Assembly (NCBI GenBank): GCA_016720905.1
Contig: JADKJT010000003.1
Span: 124,001 to 188,000 of the forward strand
Length of the DNA stretch: 64,000 bases
DNA from: Gemmatimonadaceae bacterium
Lineage (GTDB): Bacteria; Gemmatimonadota; Gemmatimonadetes; Gemmatimonadales; Gemmatimonadaceae
Reading direction: 5' to 3'
Position numbers and translations under genes: made by a program. The notes beneath the pieces were generated by a model. The model saw only the letters and a list, made by a program, of their open reading frames with translations. It searched no databases and was not told the DNA's origin. Positions 44,074-56,442 of this stretch are shown here, piece after piece (the stretch's first letter is position 1; each line of letters starts with the position of its first letter).

Positions 44074-46878
44074 ATGATTCGAAAGTCGGCTCATGTTGAT
44101 CCGCCGACTCAGGCGCCACCAGCCATCATGCAGTCGCTCGCGGTCCTGGAAACCAAACTCTACAGCCCGAAATGGCGCCCGGGTCTCGTCTCACGAACGA
44201 GGCTGATCGAGCGCATTCGTCAGGGCACGGATCTCCAGCTCACGCTCGTGTCGGCACCGGCCGGCTTTGGCAAGACGACGCTGCTGGCCGAATGGCTGGC
44301 CCAAAGATCGGACAGCGATGCACCAGTCGGATGGGTGTCGCTGGACCGCAGCGAGAACGAGCCCGCGCTGTTCTGGGCCTATGTCATTCGCGCCCTACAG
44401 AAGGTCTGGCCCGGCGTGGGAGCCGAGGCACTGGTGATGCTGCAGTCGCCGTTGCAGGCGCCGACGGCGTCGGTGCTGACGTCCCTGATCAATGAGATCA
44501 TCGGGATTGACCGCGACTTCATTCTGATACTGGACGACTATCATGTCATCGAGGCCCCGGCGGTCCACATCGGCGTGACGTTTCTCCTGGACCACTTGCC
44601 GCCCCGGATGCACGTCGTCATCGCCAGTCGTTCCGAGCCGATGCTGCCTCTGGCCCGCTTGCGGGCGAGAGGACAGGTGACGGAACTGCGGGCCGCCGAT
44701 TTGCGATTCCGGCCGGACGAAGCGTCGGCGTTTCTGAATCAGGTGATGGCGCTGGACCTGTCGGCCACAGACGTGTCAACACTGGAGACGCGCACCGAAG
44801 GCTGGATAGCGGGGCTCAAGCTGGCGGCGCTTTCGCTGCAGAACCACGGAGATGTCCAGCAGTTCGTTCAGGCATTCTCCGGAGACAATCGGTACATCGC
44901 GGACTACCTCATTCAGGAAGTATTGCGCGCGCAGCCCCTAGCCATCCGGCGCTTCCTTCTTGAAACCGCGATCCTTGATCGGCTGACCGGTCCGCTGTGC
45001 GACGCCGTCACCGCGGAACACGGCTCGCAGACGTTGCTTGAGCATCTGGAGAAGAGCAACCTGTTCGTCGTGCCGCTGGATGATACGCTCGAGTGCTATC
45101 GCTATCATCATCTCTTTGCCGAAGTGCTTCGTGCGCATTCCATCAGGGAGCACGCCGATCAGGTGCGCCTGTTGCACAGTCGGGCCAGCACCTGGTTCGA
45201 GCGAAACGGTTCACTGGCCGACGCGCTGCACCATGCCGTGGCCGCTGACGACGCAGAACGCGTGGCTCGACTGCTGGAGATGAAGTGGCCGGCGATGGAC
45301 CGGAGCTATCAAGCCGGCCGATGGCTTGAGCGGGCGAAGACGCTATCCGACGCCGTGGTTCGGGACCGACCCGTATTGAGTATGGGGTATGCCATGGCCC
45401 TGTTGAATGTCGGCGAGCTGGAATCGGTGGAGGCGCGACTGGACGACGTCGAACGGTGGTTGCGCGTTGCCGAGGACGGTGAGCGCCCGGATACCCACAC
45501 GGGCCGGATGGTGATTGTCGACGAGCAGCGGTGGCGCTCCCTGCCGATCGATCTGGCCACGGCACGTGTGTACCTGGCTCAAGCGCTCGGCGAGACGTCT
45601 GGAACTGCGGAGCATGCGCGACGACTGCTGCAGCTGATGCCGGAGGGAGACCTCGCGGGGCGCGCCACAGGGAATGCGCTTCTCGGACTTGCCCAGTGGG
45701 CCAACGGAGAACTCGAGGACGCGCACGAAACGTTCTCCGCCGCGCTCGCCGGCATGCGCGCGGCGGGAAATATCCTTGATGAAATTCGCGGGATATTTGT
45801 GCTTGCCGACATCAGAGTGGATCAGGGTCGCCTGCATGATGCGAAACACACCTACGAGCAGGGGCTGCTGCTGGCACAGGGCGCCGTGCACACGGCGGTA
45901 CCGCAAACCGACGAACTGTATCTCGGGCTGAGCGAGCTGTACTGGGAACGCGGCGAGGTTGACACGGCTGCCCGCTTCCTGCAGACGATCACGGAGTCGG
46001 AGGGGCGCACCGACTATGCCGGCAATCGTCAGCGCTGGTGCGTCTGCATGGCGCGCGTGGCGGAGGCTCGCGGGGCGGCGAGCGTCGCGCTCGACCTGCT
46101 TGCGGAAGCGGAGAGCGTCGATGTCAGAAGTCCGGTGCCACGACTGCGACCCATTCCGGCGATGCGGGCGCGCATCTGGATTGCCCAGGGCAGGCTGGCC
46201 GAGGCCATGGGTTGGGCGAAGGGGATGTCGGTGCATGATGACCTGCACTTCATGCGCGAGTTCGAGCACATCACGCTGGCCAGGCTGCTCGTCGCGCGGT
46301 ATGTCGCCGAGAAGGGCCACAGCACGATTCAGGACGCGTTGACACTCCTGGAGCGCCTGATGATTGCGGCATCACGCGGGGGAAGGAAGGGAAGCGTTAT
46401 CGAGATCCTGGTGCTCGAGGCGCTGGCGCATCAGGCGATGTCCAACGTCCGTGCCGCCCTCGATCCGCTTGAGCGCGCGCTGGTCTTGGGTGAGTCTGAG
46501 GGGTATCTCCGACTGTTCGTGGATGAAGGCGACCCGATGCGCGATCTCCTGCGGCACGCGGCGGCGCGTGGCGTGGCCGGCGAATACACCCGGCAGGTAT
46601 TGCGCGCCTTTGACGAGCCCGTGGTGCCTGCCCCCACGCCATTTGCTTCCACGGCTCGTCCTGTCGCCGCTACCGACCGACTGGTTCAGAATCTCACGGC
46701 GCGCGAGCTCGAGATCCTGCGTCTTCTTGCCGTGGGGCTACGGAACCTGGAGATCGCCGAGCAGCTCGCCATCAGCACCGCGACCGTGAAGCGGCATGTC
46801 GCCAATGCCTATGCCAAACTGGACGTGAGTCATCGGACCCAGGCCCTCCTGCGCGCGCAGGCCCTGAACCTGCTGTAG
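44074..46878 (+). CDS. MalT-type ATP-dependent LuxR transcriptional regulator
   Basis: A 934-residue STAND regulator. It starts with LLETKLYSP-like LAVLETKLYSPKW and LVSRTRLIERI, followed by the Walker A GFGKTTLLAEWLAQ, Walker B ILDDYHVI, a sensor block RPDEASAFLNQ, the LVEKSNLF-like arm and helical repeats (about 430-790) that bind an inducer. The C-terminal LuxR HTH is clear: LTARELEILRLLAVGLRNLEIAEQL and TVKRHVANAYAKLDVSHRTQA. It probably controls the barrel and DUF2306 genes downstream, or its divergent neighbour. The start could also be 44128. Confidence 0.92.
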   Translation: MIRKSAHVDPPTQAPPAIMQSLAVLETKLYSPKWRPGLVSRTRLIERIRQGTDLQLTLVSAPAGFGKTTLLAEWLAQRSDSDAPVGWVSLDRSENEPALFWAYVIRALQKVWPGVGAEALVMLQSPLQAPTASVLTSLINEIIGIDRDFILILDDYHVIEAPAVHIGVTFLLDHLPPRMHVVIASRSEPMLPLARLRARGQVTELRAADLRFRPDEASAFLNQVMALDLSATDVSTLETRTEGWIAGLKLAALSLQNHGDVQQFVQAFSGDNRYIADYLIQEVLRAQPLAIRRFLLETAILDRLTGPLCDAVTAEHGSQTLLEHLEKSNLFVVPLDDTLECYRYHHLFAEVLRAHSIREHADQVRLLHSRASTWFERNGSLADALHHAVAADDAERVARLLEMKWPAMDRSYQAGRWLERAKTLSDAVVRDRPVLSMGYAMALLNVGELESVEARLDDVERWLRVAEDGERPDTHTGRMVIVDEQRWRSLPIDLATARVYLAQALGETSGTAEHARRLLQLMPEGDLAGRATGNALLGLAQWANGELEDAHETFSAALAGMRAAGNILDEIRGIFVLADIRVDQGRLHDAKHTYEQGLLLAQGAVHTAVPQTDELYLGLSELYWERGEVDTAARFLQTITESEGRTDYAGNRQRWCVCMARVAEARGAASVALDLLAEAESVDVRSPVPRLRPIPAMRARIWIAQGRLAEAMGWAKGMSVHDDLHFMREFEHITLARLLVARYVAEKGHSTIQDALTLLERLMIAASRGGRKGSVIEILVLEALAHQAMSNVRAALDPLERALVLGESEGYLRLFVDEGDPMRDLLRHAAARGVAGEYTRQVLRAFDEPVVPAPTPFASTARPVAATDRLVQNLTARELEILRLLAVGLRNLEIAEQLAISTATVKRHVANAYAKLDVSHRTQALLRAQALNLL

Positions 46879-47071
46879 ACCGGCCCTCGTCTACACCTCA
46901 GGAAATCCTCGCCTCTACACCTTTTGGTCGAGGCGACGCCCTTCCAGTTCCCGCACACTCCCTTGCAGGCACACGGCGCGATTCTGAAACAGATCGCGAT
47001 TGGTGTGACCGCCCGGTTGTCGGTCCATTCGGGATCCGATACCGCTCACTGCCAGGAACTGGAGATCTCTC

Positions 47072-47686
47072 ATGTCGATTCGCTCATTGCTTGCCGTTGT
47101 GGCCCTTAGCTCCACCCTCGGCGCGGTCCGTGCCCTGTCCGCGCAAGCCACCGACAGTTCGGCCGCACTGTCCACCCCAAGCCAGAAGAGGTGGGAGTTT
47201 CTGATGACGTCCGGAGCAGTCGTTCCCACGGGCGTTCAGCGGAACACCATCAAGACCGGCCAGCTGAGTGCCGCACAACTCACCTACCTCGTGCGGCCAA
47301 TGCTCGCGCTCAACGCGACACTCGGCTGGGCGCGCACACGCGATATTGCATCCAGCGGTGACCCGAAGCTTGACGTCTTTACCTATGACGTGGGCGCCGA
47401 ACTCCGCGCCAATCGCTGGAATGATGGTCACGCCGTGACGTTCCGTCCATTCGCCGGCGTTGGCGCGGGTGCGCGCAGCTACAACTATCGCCAGTTGGAT
47501 GTGGACGGGACGCACAACGCCGCCGCCTATGGTAGCATGGGTGGTGAGATTGGTGTCCGGCGCGTGCGACTGCGCATCGAAGCGCGTGACTACGTCAGCA
47601 ACTTCAAGCCACTCGTGGGCAGCGGTGTGTCGGACACGCGCAATGACGTGACGGTGATGGGTGGACTCCGCATCATGACACGCTGA
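47072..47686 (+). CDS. Outer-membrane beta-barrel protein
   Basis: A 204-residue exported protein with a signal peptide (ending ALSAQA near residue 26), and alternating strands with Gly/Asn turns, including RPMLALNATLGWARTRD and RPFAGVGAGARSYNYRQ. The C-terminal strand reads VTVMGGLRIMTR. It resembles OmpA/OmpW-sized barrels. CTGGAG precedes the ATG. Two bases separate its stop from the DUF2306 gene, so the two form an operon downstream of the LuxR regulator. Confidence 0.68.
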   Translation: MSIRSLLAVVALSSTLGAVRALSAQATDSSAALSTPSQKRWEFLMTSGAVVPTGVQRNTIKTGQLSAAQLTYLVRPMLALNATLGWARTRDIASSGDPKLDVFTYDVGAELRANRWNDGHAVTFRPFAGVGAGARSYNYRQLDVDGTHNAAAYGSMGGEIGVRRVRLRIEARDYVSNFKPLVGSGVSDTRNDVTVMGGLRIMTR

Positions 47687-47688
47687 TC

Positions 47689-48360
47689 ATGCGCACCGCG
47701 AGTTCCTCACGGCGGGCCGACTGGCTTGTTCCTGCGGGGCTGATCCTGTTGAGCGTCGTGCCGGCTCTTGCCGGCGCGGCGCGGCTCGCCTCTGTCGTGG
47801 GTGGCGCGGCGACCACCGCGGAGAATGCGCGGTTCTTCGCGGCGCCGTTTTCGGTAGTGCTGCACCTCCTCTCGGTCATTCCGTTCAGCATTCTCGGTGC
47901 GCTGCAGTTCTCACCGGCATTACGGCGGCGTTATCGCGGCTGGCACCGCACGGCCGGCAAGTATCTGGTGGCGTTCGGGCTGCTGGCGGCGTTGACGGGG
48001 TTGTGGATGACCCAGACCTATCCTTGGCCGGCCGGTGATGGCGAAGGGCTGTATATCATGCGCTTGCTGTTCGGTTCGGCGATGGCGGTTTCGATTGTGC
48101 TTGGCGTCGATGCTGTTCGACGCCGGGACTTCACATCACACGGCGAGTGGATGATGCGCGGCTATGCCATTGGGATGGGGGCTGGCACACAAGTGCTGAC
48201 TCACCTTCCATGGTTCATCTTTGTGGGCACGCCAAGCGAGTTCCCCAGAACGGTGCTGATGGGAGCCGGTTGGGTGATCAATCTGGCCGTAGCCGAGTGG
48301 GTCATCCAACAGAAGCGTCGGAGGCAGAGGCAGACCGTCCACCCTACGTCACCCTGCTGA
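47689..48360 (+). CDS. DUF2306 membrane protein
   Basis: A 223-residue protein with six membrane helices. The His-containing stretch FFAAPFSVVLHLLSVIPFSILGALQFSPALRRRYRGWHRTAGKYLV and the later MRLLFGSAMAVSIVLG and SHGEWMMRGYAIGMGAGTQVLTHL match DUF2306, a family of predicted membrane proteins possibly binding haem. It directly follows the barrel gene. The stop codon adjoins a hairpin repeat copy. Confidence 0.82.
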   Translation: MRTASSSRRADWLVPAGLILLSVVPALAGAARLASVVGGAATTAENARFFAAPFSVVLHLLSVIPFSILGALQFSPALRRRYRGWHRTAGKYLVAFGLLAALTGLWMTQTYPWPAGDGEGLYIMRLLFGSAMAVSIVLGVDAVRRRDFTSHGEWMMRGYAIGMGAGTQVLTHLPWFIFVGTPSEFPRTVLMGAGWVINLAVAEWVIQQKRRRQRQTVHPTSPC

Positions 48361-48420
48361 CGCTCCGTTGCTCACCCCTCCGGCCCCTCATCCCTCCCAC
48401 ACCTCAGCAAAGAGGCCAAG
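48359..48420. repeat. Hairpin repeat family 2, copy E (partial)
   Basis: From the stop codon of the DUF2306 gene, GACGCTCCGTTGCTCACCCC and the following CTCAGC-CAAG segment match the right half of copy D (18002-18064) and of copy F (53520-53550), but the long arms are missing. It lies between converging genes. Confidence 0.55.
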
Positions 48421-48440
48421 ACGCGCTGGACACACCGCAC

Positions 48441-48989
48441 TTAGTCGAGTCGGCGGCGAAGTCGCAAATACGTGCTGTCCGATTGCAGGGCCAGCATCAT
48501 CTGGGCACTGAGCGATTCCACGCTGGCGGAGACCGTTGACGTGAGCGGGCGCGTGGTGAGTTCGTTGGCTCCGGCCACTCCGGCCTGCATGCGGATGCTG
48601 TCACTGTCCTGACTGAGCGTGAGCACAATCCGCACGTCCGCGCGCACCAACCGCCCCAGCGCGCGGGCATCGGTCGCGTTGAGATTGATCAGCGTGGGGT
48701 AGCCCGAGGCACGCAGGAAATCCTCAATTTTCTGTTGCGGAATAACCGTCATTGCCGTGCCGCTGGTGTCGGCGCGAATGCGGCTGCGAACGGATTCCGC
48801 CATGCGCACGCCGACACGGTCGAAATAGGTGAGCACGAGCACCCTTGGGTTTCGGGCTTGCGTGACCGACGGTGCTGTCGATTGTGCGGAGCCCGGCGAC
48901 GGCGGCGTTTGCGCGGCGTGCGGCGCTGGCAGCATGAGCGTTGCGGCGCCGATCAGTACGCTGGCCAGTGATCTGCTGACGGTTTTCAC
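48441..48989 (-). CDS. Exported protein of unknown function
   Basis: A 182-residue protein with a signal peptide (to about residue 26, APHAAQT). The mature part reads RNPRVLVLTYFDRVGVRMAESV, a GTAMTVIPQQKIEDFL strand-helix pair and DARALGRLVRADVRIVLTL, similar in shape to the N-terminal domain of TolB-like/CsgG-like envelope proteins. I prefer the GTG at 48989, preceded by GAGG, to the ATG at 49016. Family membership is uncertain. Confidence 0.6.
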   Translation of the reverse strand: MKTVSRSLASVLIGAATLMLPAPHAAQTPPSPGSAQSTAPSVTQARNPRVLVLTYFDRVGVRMAESVRSRIRADTSGTAMTVIPQQKIEDFLRASGYPTLINLNATDARALGRLVRADVRIVLTLSQDSDSIRMQAGVAGANELTTRPLTSTVSASVESLSAQMMLALQSDSTYLRLRRRLD

Positions 48990-49207
48990 GAGCCACCTCG
49001 GCGGCGTTGGCCGCATTGAAGAAGGTCAGTCCGCCGTCCCCAACCCGAGGCGGCGGCATGCCAGTGCTTTGCTGCGTCTCGGGCGTCAACATGATGGCGC
49101 TCGACTGGCGGCGGCGCAAATCCGCCCGTAGAATCGTGGACCTGCAATCGCGCCCGCGCGAGCGCTGCGGCGACGTTGCCGGAACACCACCCCGTGAGGT
49201 AGACGCT

Positions 49208-50725
49208 GTGAATCGTCCGCAACTTGTGGTTCGGCTCGCTGCGCTCGGCATGACGATCGGGCTAGGGCTCGCGGTGCCGGCGTGCGGGCCGGGTGGCGGG
49301 CCGGCGCCCGACCCGTGCGTGATTGAAACCGTCGCCATGCAAGGGGCCCCACTGCAGATGACCGTAGGGGGGAGCACGGCAACGCTTTCGGCGTCAGAGA
49401 CGCACACAGGACCCTGTACCAGTACCGAGTTGAAGCCTACCTGGTCGTCCTCCTCGCCTTCGCAGATTTCGCTAACGAGCAGTTCTGGCAGTGCGACCCT
49501 CACGGCGGTGGCACCGACGCTTCCCGGTATTCCGGTGACGATCACCGTGAGTGTGGGTGCCAAATCGGATTCGAAGGGAATTACCGTCGCGGCCGCGCCT
49601 GCCGCCGCCTTGGTGATCAATCCCGCCAATCCCTCGCTCGCCGCAAATTCCAAACGGCAGCTCCTTGCGGAGTTCCGTGACGCCAATGGACTCGTGACCA
49701 CCGGCAATCAGGCGTTGGTCAACTGGTCTGTGCCGTTGCAGCAGTCACTGATAACGATCAGTGGGTCCGGGGAGTTGACGGCAGCGAGTGCCACAGGAAG
49801 TACCACAGTGACGTCGACATACACCGGCGTCACGCCCAGCATTGCGGCCACCACGAACGTGACGGTCACGCCTTCCTTGGCACCAGCGGCGTCAATTACC
49901 GTGACGTCGTCATCGCCAACGCTCATCGGAGTCGGCGGTACCGTACTGTTGACCGCGTTGGTGAAAGATGGACAAGGCAACACTCTTACCGGGCGCGGTG
50001 TCACCTGGCAAAGCCTGTCACCGGCCATTGCCGACGTGGACAATACCGGAAAAGTCACTGGAAAAGCCGTCGGCGGGCCTGTCACTATTCGTGCGAGCAC
50101 TCTTGAGAACCCTCCGATATCCGGCGATGCCACCGTAAGCGTGGAAGCGTGCCCCAGAGGCTTCGTGCTCTCGGACGATTTCGCGACGGACTTGGGCGCC
50201 GGATGGACCACGGCTGTTGTCGTCGACAATCCAACGGGCTCGAATCACACGCAGACGGTGGCGTTCCAGCCCACGGGCGGAAGCACAGCCGGCTATCGGC
50301 GAATGGAGCACAGCTTGATCGGGCAGGGGACGATGTGGGTGTACCATCGTCGCGAAGTCGAGTACGATCCGAGTGTGGTTGGCAATGCCATCGCCGCCAT
50401 CAACTATTCGGAAGACCAGATCTCTTTTCCGTCGCCAACCCTGGTCCGCAGCATAGGCTGGGGACTGTTCCTTGAGCAGGGCGGCAACCGCTACACCAAG
50501 TCCGTGGGTACGGCCGCGTTTAACGGCAACACCTGGGGCGTTGGCAGCATCCTGAACATTACGGCGGCGGCGTTTTCCGGAGGCCCCGGGGCCCCCCCGC
50601 TCAATTTCGGACCGACGGGCGGCAAGATCAAATTCGGGTACTATCGCGCGAACACCAGCACGTCAGGCAGCTACACATCGTCCCACGGTATCGACAACTG
50701 GCGGGTGGAGGTGTGTCGACAGTAA
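49208..50725 (+). CDS. Lipoprotein with Ig-like (BIG2-type) repeats
   Basis: A 505-residue predicted lipoprotein with lipobox AVPAC. The middle part (about 55-310) consists of tandem Ig-like repeats, including SLAANSKRQLLAEFRDANG and GVGGTVLLTALVKDGQGN, with the BIG2-like phrase SPAIADVDNTGKVTGKAVG. The C-terminal part (about 315-505) is a beta-rich domain with GFVLSDDF and GIDNWRVEVC. Such proteins stand at the cell surface, but the ligand is unknown. The GTG at 49208 follows GAGGTAG, so the longer frame is not used. Confidence 0.72.
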   Translation: MNRPQLVVRLAALGMTIGLGLAVPACGPGGGPAPDPCVIETVAMQGAPLQMTVGGSTATLSASETHTGPCTSTELKPTWSSSSPSQISLTSSSGSATLTAVAPTLPGIPVTITVSVGAKSDSKGITVAAAPAAALVINPANPSLAANSKRQLLAEFRDANGLVTTGNQALVNWSVPLQQSLITISGSGELTAASATGSTTVTSTYTGVTPSIAATTNVTVTPSLAPAASITVTSSSPTLIGVGGTVLLTALVKDGQGNTLTGRGVTWQSLSPAIADVDNTGKVTGKAVGGPVTIRASTLENPPISGDATVSVEACPRGFVLSDDFATDLGAGWTTAVVVDNPTGSNHTQTVAFQPTGGSTAGYRRMEHSLIGQGTMWVYHRREVEYDPSVVGNAIAAINYSEDQISFPSPTLVRSIGWGLFLEQGGNRYTKSVGTAAFNGNTWGVGSILNITAAAFSGGPGAPPLNFGPTGGKIKFGYYRANTSTSGSYTSSHGIDNWRVEVCRQ

Positions 50726-50766
50726 GCGGCGAGCGCACAGATGAACTGGCCGGCAGCAACCGCTCG

Positions 50767-51252
50767 TCAGGATTCACTTCGCAACGACCCGAGCAATGCG
50801 TCCAACGTCTTCACCACCGCGCTGACCTCGCGATCCGGCAACGCGCTGGTCCACGACATCACCTCGGCATGATCGCCGGAATTCCGTTGCTGCCAGAGTT
50901 GTGTGTGGCGCGCCGTGAGCCGCAGGCGACGCACGCGGGCGTCTGACCTGTCTGCCACGATCTCGATGAAGCCCTTCCGCGCCAGGGCCGTCGCGATCTG
51001 CTTGAGATTCTGATGGCTCATGGAGAGGCGCGCGGCAAACCCCGTCAACGTTGGCGGCTCGGGTTCGCCCTGCAGCACCTGCAGCAGCATCGCCTGCTGC
51101 GTGGTCAAACCGCTCTCGGCGAGCAGCCGGTCCATGCGCGTGCGCAGTTCGTGCGCGTTGGCGAGGAGCAGCCGAAACAGCAGCACCCGACGGGCATCGG
51201 GAGTGAGCGGACTGGGAAGCCCGAGGACAATGGTACGCTGGCGTCTGGACAT
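50767..51252 (-). CDS. MarR-family transcriptional regulator
   Basis: A 161-residue winged-helix regulator. Its body contains LLFRLLLANAHELRTRMDRLLAESGLTTQQAMLLQVL and the recognition region FAARLSMSHQNLKQIATALARKGFIEIVADRSDARVRRLRLT, the MarR layout. It is divergent from the glycosyltransferase gene, with a perfect 6-bp-arm palindrome directly beside its start codon, so it likely represses itself and perhaps the glycosyltransferase gene. Confidence 0.88.
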   Translation of the reverse strand: MSRRQRTIVLGLPSPLTPDARRVLLFRLLLANAHELRTRMDRLLAESGLTTQQAMLLQVLQGEPEPPTLTGFAARLSMSHQNLKQIATALARKGFIEIVADRSDARVRRLRLTARHTQLWQQRNSGDHAEVMSWTSALPDREVSAVVKTLDALLGSLRSES

Positions 51253-51268
51253 AGGTAATATGTTACCT
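51253..51268. promoter_or_regulatory. Likely MarR operator
   Basis: AGGTAA-TATG-TTACCT is a perfect inverted repeat of 6-bp arms, starting one base before the MarR start codon and lying in the gap to the divergent glycosyltransferase gene. Symmetric sites of this kind are typical for MarR dimers. Confidence 0.6.
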
Positions 51269-51313
51269 TAATATAGTCAGTTCCTTCCCGTGGGCACCAG
51301 CCGTGGAGCGACC

Positions 51314-52593
51314 GTGATCGCGCTATTTCCTCATTGCGGGTTCCTATCGGAAACATCGCGCATGCTGGCCATTGCCACCGCGCTACAGGCGCGCGGCGAG
51401 CGCGTGTGCATTGCCACGCACGGCGGACCGTATACGCAGGTGCTGGACAACGCCGGAATTCCGTATACGCTGCTGACCCCCGCGATGGATGCGGCACGCT
51501 GCACGGAGTATCTGCAGGGCATCATCAGCCTGGGAAAACCCGGCGCACGGTTGCAGTCCGCTGACGAACTGCGCGAGAGCGTGCGCAGTGAAGTGACGTT
51601 TCTGAGGGAACACGGCGCCACGATGGCGGTGATCGGCTTCACGCTGAGCCTGTACCTGTCGTCACGCGTGGCCGGCATACCCCTCGCCACATCGCACGGC
51701 GGGTCGTATGTGCCACCAGTGTTGGAGCGTGGATTGGCGCCAATTCCCACCCAGGCGGCGGTGCCGGCACTGGACTGGCTGCCGAAATTCCTGCTGCGCT
51801 GGATGGCCAACAACGGGGCGCCTCGCATGCGGCAGCCGGTTGCCTTTCTCAACGAAGTCGCCGCCGAGTTGGGTGTGGAACCAGTGCCGAGTCTGGCGGC
51901 GCTGATGCTTGGCGATCTCACATTGGTGACAGACGTACCTGAAGTGCTGGGCATTCCGACCAACGAAATGCAGGCGTGGCGACCCAACGATTGCGCCGGC
52001 TACAGGTCGGGAACTCGGCTTCAGTACACTGGTCCACTCCACGCACAGCTCGACGTGCCCGTGCCGACGGCGGTACAGCCCTATCTCGACGGCAGTCGTC
52101 CCACCGCCTACGTGGCGCTCAGTTCCTCAACGCCCGCGTTCATCCGGCGCGTCGTTGCCGGAGTGCGCGCCGCCGGACTGCGGGTAATTGTCGGCGCCAC
52201 CATTCACGACCTCGCCAACCTCGCGGACGACGACGTCATCGTGAGTGGGGTGCTGCCGAGCCATGCCATCATGCCCCATGTCGATCTGGCGGCATTATGG
52301 GTGGGCAAGGCAGTGTGCAAACGGCCATGTGCAGCGGCACGCCATTCATGGCATTCCCGCTGCACCCCGAGCAGGAGTTGAACGTCGGGCTGGGGGTGCG
52401 ACATGGCATGGCACTGGGCATTGGCCCGCGTCACATGACCGAGGCGCGGGTGGCCGCCGCCGCGCGTCGCCTGACAGGCGACCCGTCGTTTCGCATGGCC
52501 GCGAAGCGCGTGCAGGCACTGTACGCCGGTATTGACGGCCCGGCCTGCGCGGCCAAGGCCATCGTCGACTATCTGGCCACCACTCACGACTGA
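51314..52593 (+). pseudogene. Family-1 glycosyltransferase (UDP-glycosyltransferase), frameshifted
   Basis: Two overlapping frames form one macrolide-type glycosyltransferase. The first part runs from VIALFPHCGFLSETSRM (GTG at 51314, five bases after GGAG; GTG at 51290 also possible) through the N-terminal Rossmann domain and the linker to PHVDLA. Then one base is missing near 52290-52300: in the other frame the protein continues IMGGQGSVQTAMCSGTPFMAFPLHPEQELN, the donor-sugar signature, to the stop at 52593. As read, translation ends early after about 15 out-of-frame residues. A sequencing error or recent inactivation are both possible. Neighbours: divergent MarR and a membrane protein overlapping by 1 bp. 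Confidence 0.8.
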
Positions 52594-53306
52594 TGAGCAC
52601 TTCACCGAGCAGCGCCCGCGTCGGATCCGACAAGTTCTTCCTCATTTCCTCATTGATCCTGCTGGCCGGGGTGCTCATCGGCTTCGCGCCCACGTTCTAT
52701 CTGCGCGAGCAGTTCGAGGGGGCGCCGTTGCCGTGGTGGCTGATTGTGCACGGCAGTGTGCTGACGGCCTGGTATGTCCTGCTCCCGCTGCAGGCGTCGC
52801 TTATTGTGAGCGGTCGGCGAGGCTGGCACAAACGACTGGGATGGTTCACTGCCGTAGTGGCTTTGCTGGTGGTAGTTACCGCGCCAATGGTGGTGTGGCA
52901 GTCGGTACCGCGAGGCCTTGCCGCTGGACTGAGCGAGATGGAAGTCGGCTTCCTGGTGCTGGTGAATCTCCAGCGCATTCCATTCTTTGCGGCGGTGGTT
53001 TCGCTGGCGTTGTGGCATCGGCGCAGTCCGCAAACCCACAAGCGCCTGATGCTGCTGGCCAGTCTCAGCAACTTCGCCGCGGCCAGCTCACGCGTGGGGC
53101 ATCTGGTGGGCGTGCATCCCCTGGTCAGTGCCGTGGTGTACACAGTCGCCTTCGGTTTGGCGATGACCCTGTACGACCGCCGGTCACTTGGGCGTGTTCA
53201 TCCGGTGACGAAGTGGGGGATGTTGGCGCTGGTTCTCATTCTGACGATCGCCATTGCGCTCATGTTTGGCGGCGTGTCCGGTCCGCTTATCAAGGCGATG
53301 CGGTAG
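52593..53306 (+). CDS. Six-helix membrane protein of unknown function
   Basis: A 237-residue protein with about six membrane helices (about 15-35, 48-68, 85-105, 120-140, 155-175, 205-225) and paired His residues near the first and fourth helices (WWLIVHGSVLTAWYVLLPLQ, RSPQTHKRLMLLASLSNFAAA). The layout suggests a small haem- or cytochrome-like membrane protein, comparable to DUF2306-type proteins, but I cannot assign a family. Its start overlaps the glycosyltransferase stop, so the two are coupled. Confidence 0.65.
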   Translation: MSTSPSSARVGSDKFFLISSLILLAGVLIGFAPTFYLREQFEGAPLPWWLIVHGSVLTAWYVLLPLQASLIVSGRRGWHKRLGWFTAVVALLVVVTAPMVVWQSVPRGLAAGLSEMEVGFLVLVNLQRIPFFAAVVSLALWHRRSPQTHKRLMLLASLSNFAAASSRVGHLVGVHPLVSAVVYTVAFGLAMTLYDRRSLGRVHPVTKWGMLALVLILTIAIALMFGGVSGPLIKAMR

Positions 53307-53430
53307 GACGCGTCGACAGCGAACGGAGCGATTCGGTTCAGGCCGGTTCTTCGGAATTCCCGAGAGGCGGACGATAGGGTGTCGACTCCACGGTTGGGGT
53401 TCGCTGAGCACGGAGCGGTGAGCAGAAAAA

Positions 53431-53540
53431 GGGGTGAGCAGCAGAAGCGTTGAGCGTTGAGGGGCCAGCCGGCGAGGGCAGGATTGGTTCTCCCCTCGCC
53501 GGCTGGCCCTCAAACGCTCGACGCTTCAGTTGCTCACCCC
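53431..53540. repeat. Long hairpin repeat family 2, copy F
   Basis: Arms 53431-53478 and 53493-53540 (48 bases each) pair with about 42 matches around a 14-base loop, giving one of the longest hairpins in the window. The loop (CAGGATTGGTTCTC) is the reverse complement of that in copy D (17960-17974) with two or three changes, so the element is in opposite orientation. It occupies the 301-bp gap (53307-53607) between converging genes, where I find no gene. Confidence 0.8.
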
Positions 53541-53607
53541 TCCGGCCCCTCTGCGCTCTACCCTCAACCGGCAGGACCCGGTCGCGGTGCACCGAACACG
53601 CGCGTAC

Positions 53608-56358
<2,751 letters not shown>

Positions 56359-56442
56359 GATTGAGATTGGTCCTGCGTGCGCCGGCCCCATGGGAGGTCG
56401 CACGCGTTCTGGACGGAGCCACTCATCGCGCCGCGGAGCCCG

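Noticed and set aside
46879..47071. Sigma-54 promoter or small gene in the 193-bp gap before the barrel gene
   Set aside because: No GG-N10-GC element and no frame with a ribosome site; only a loose CTCTACACC-type repetition.
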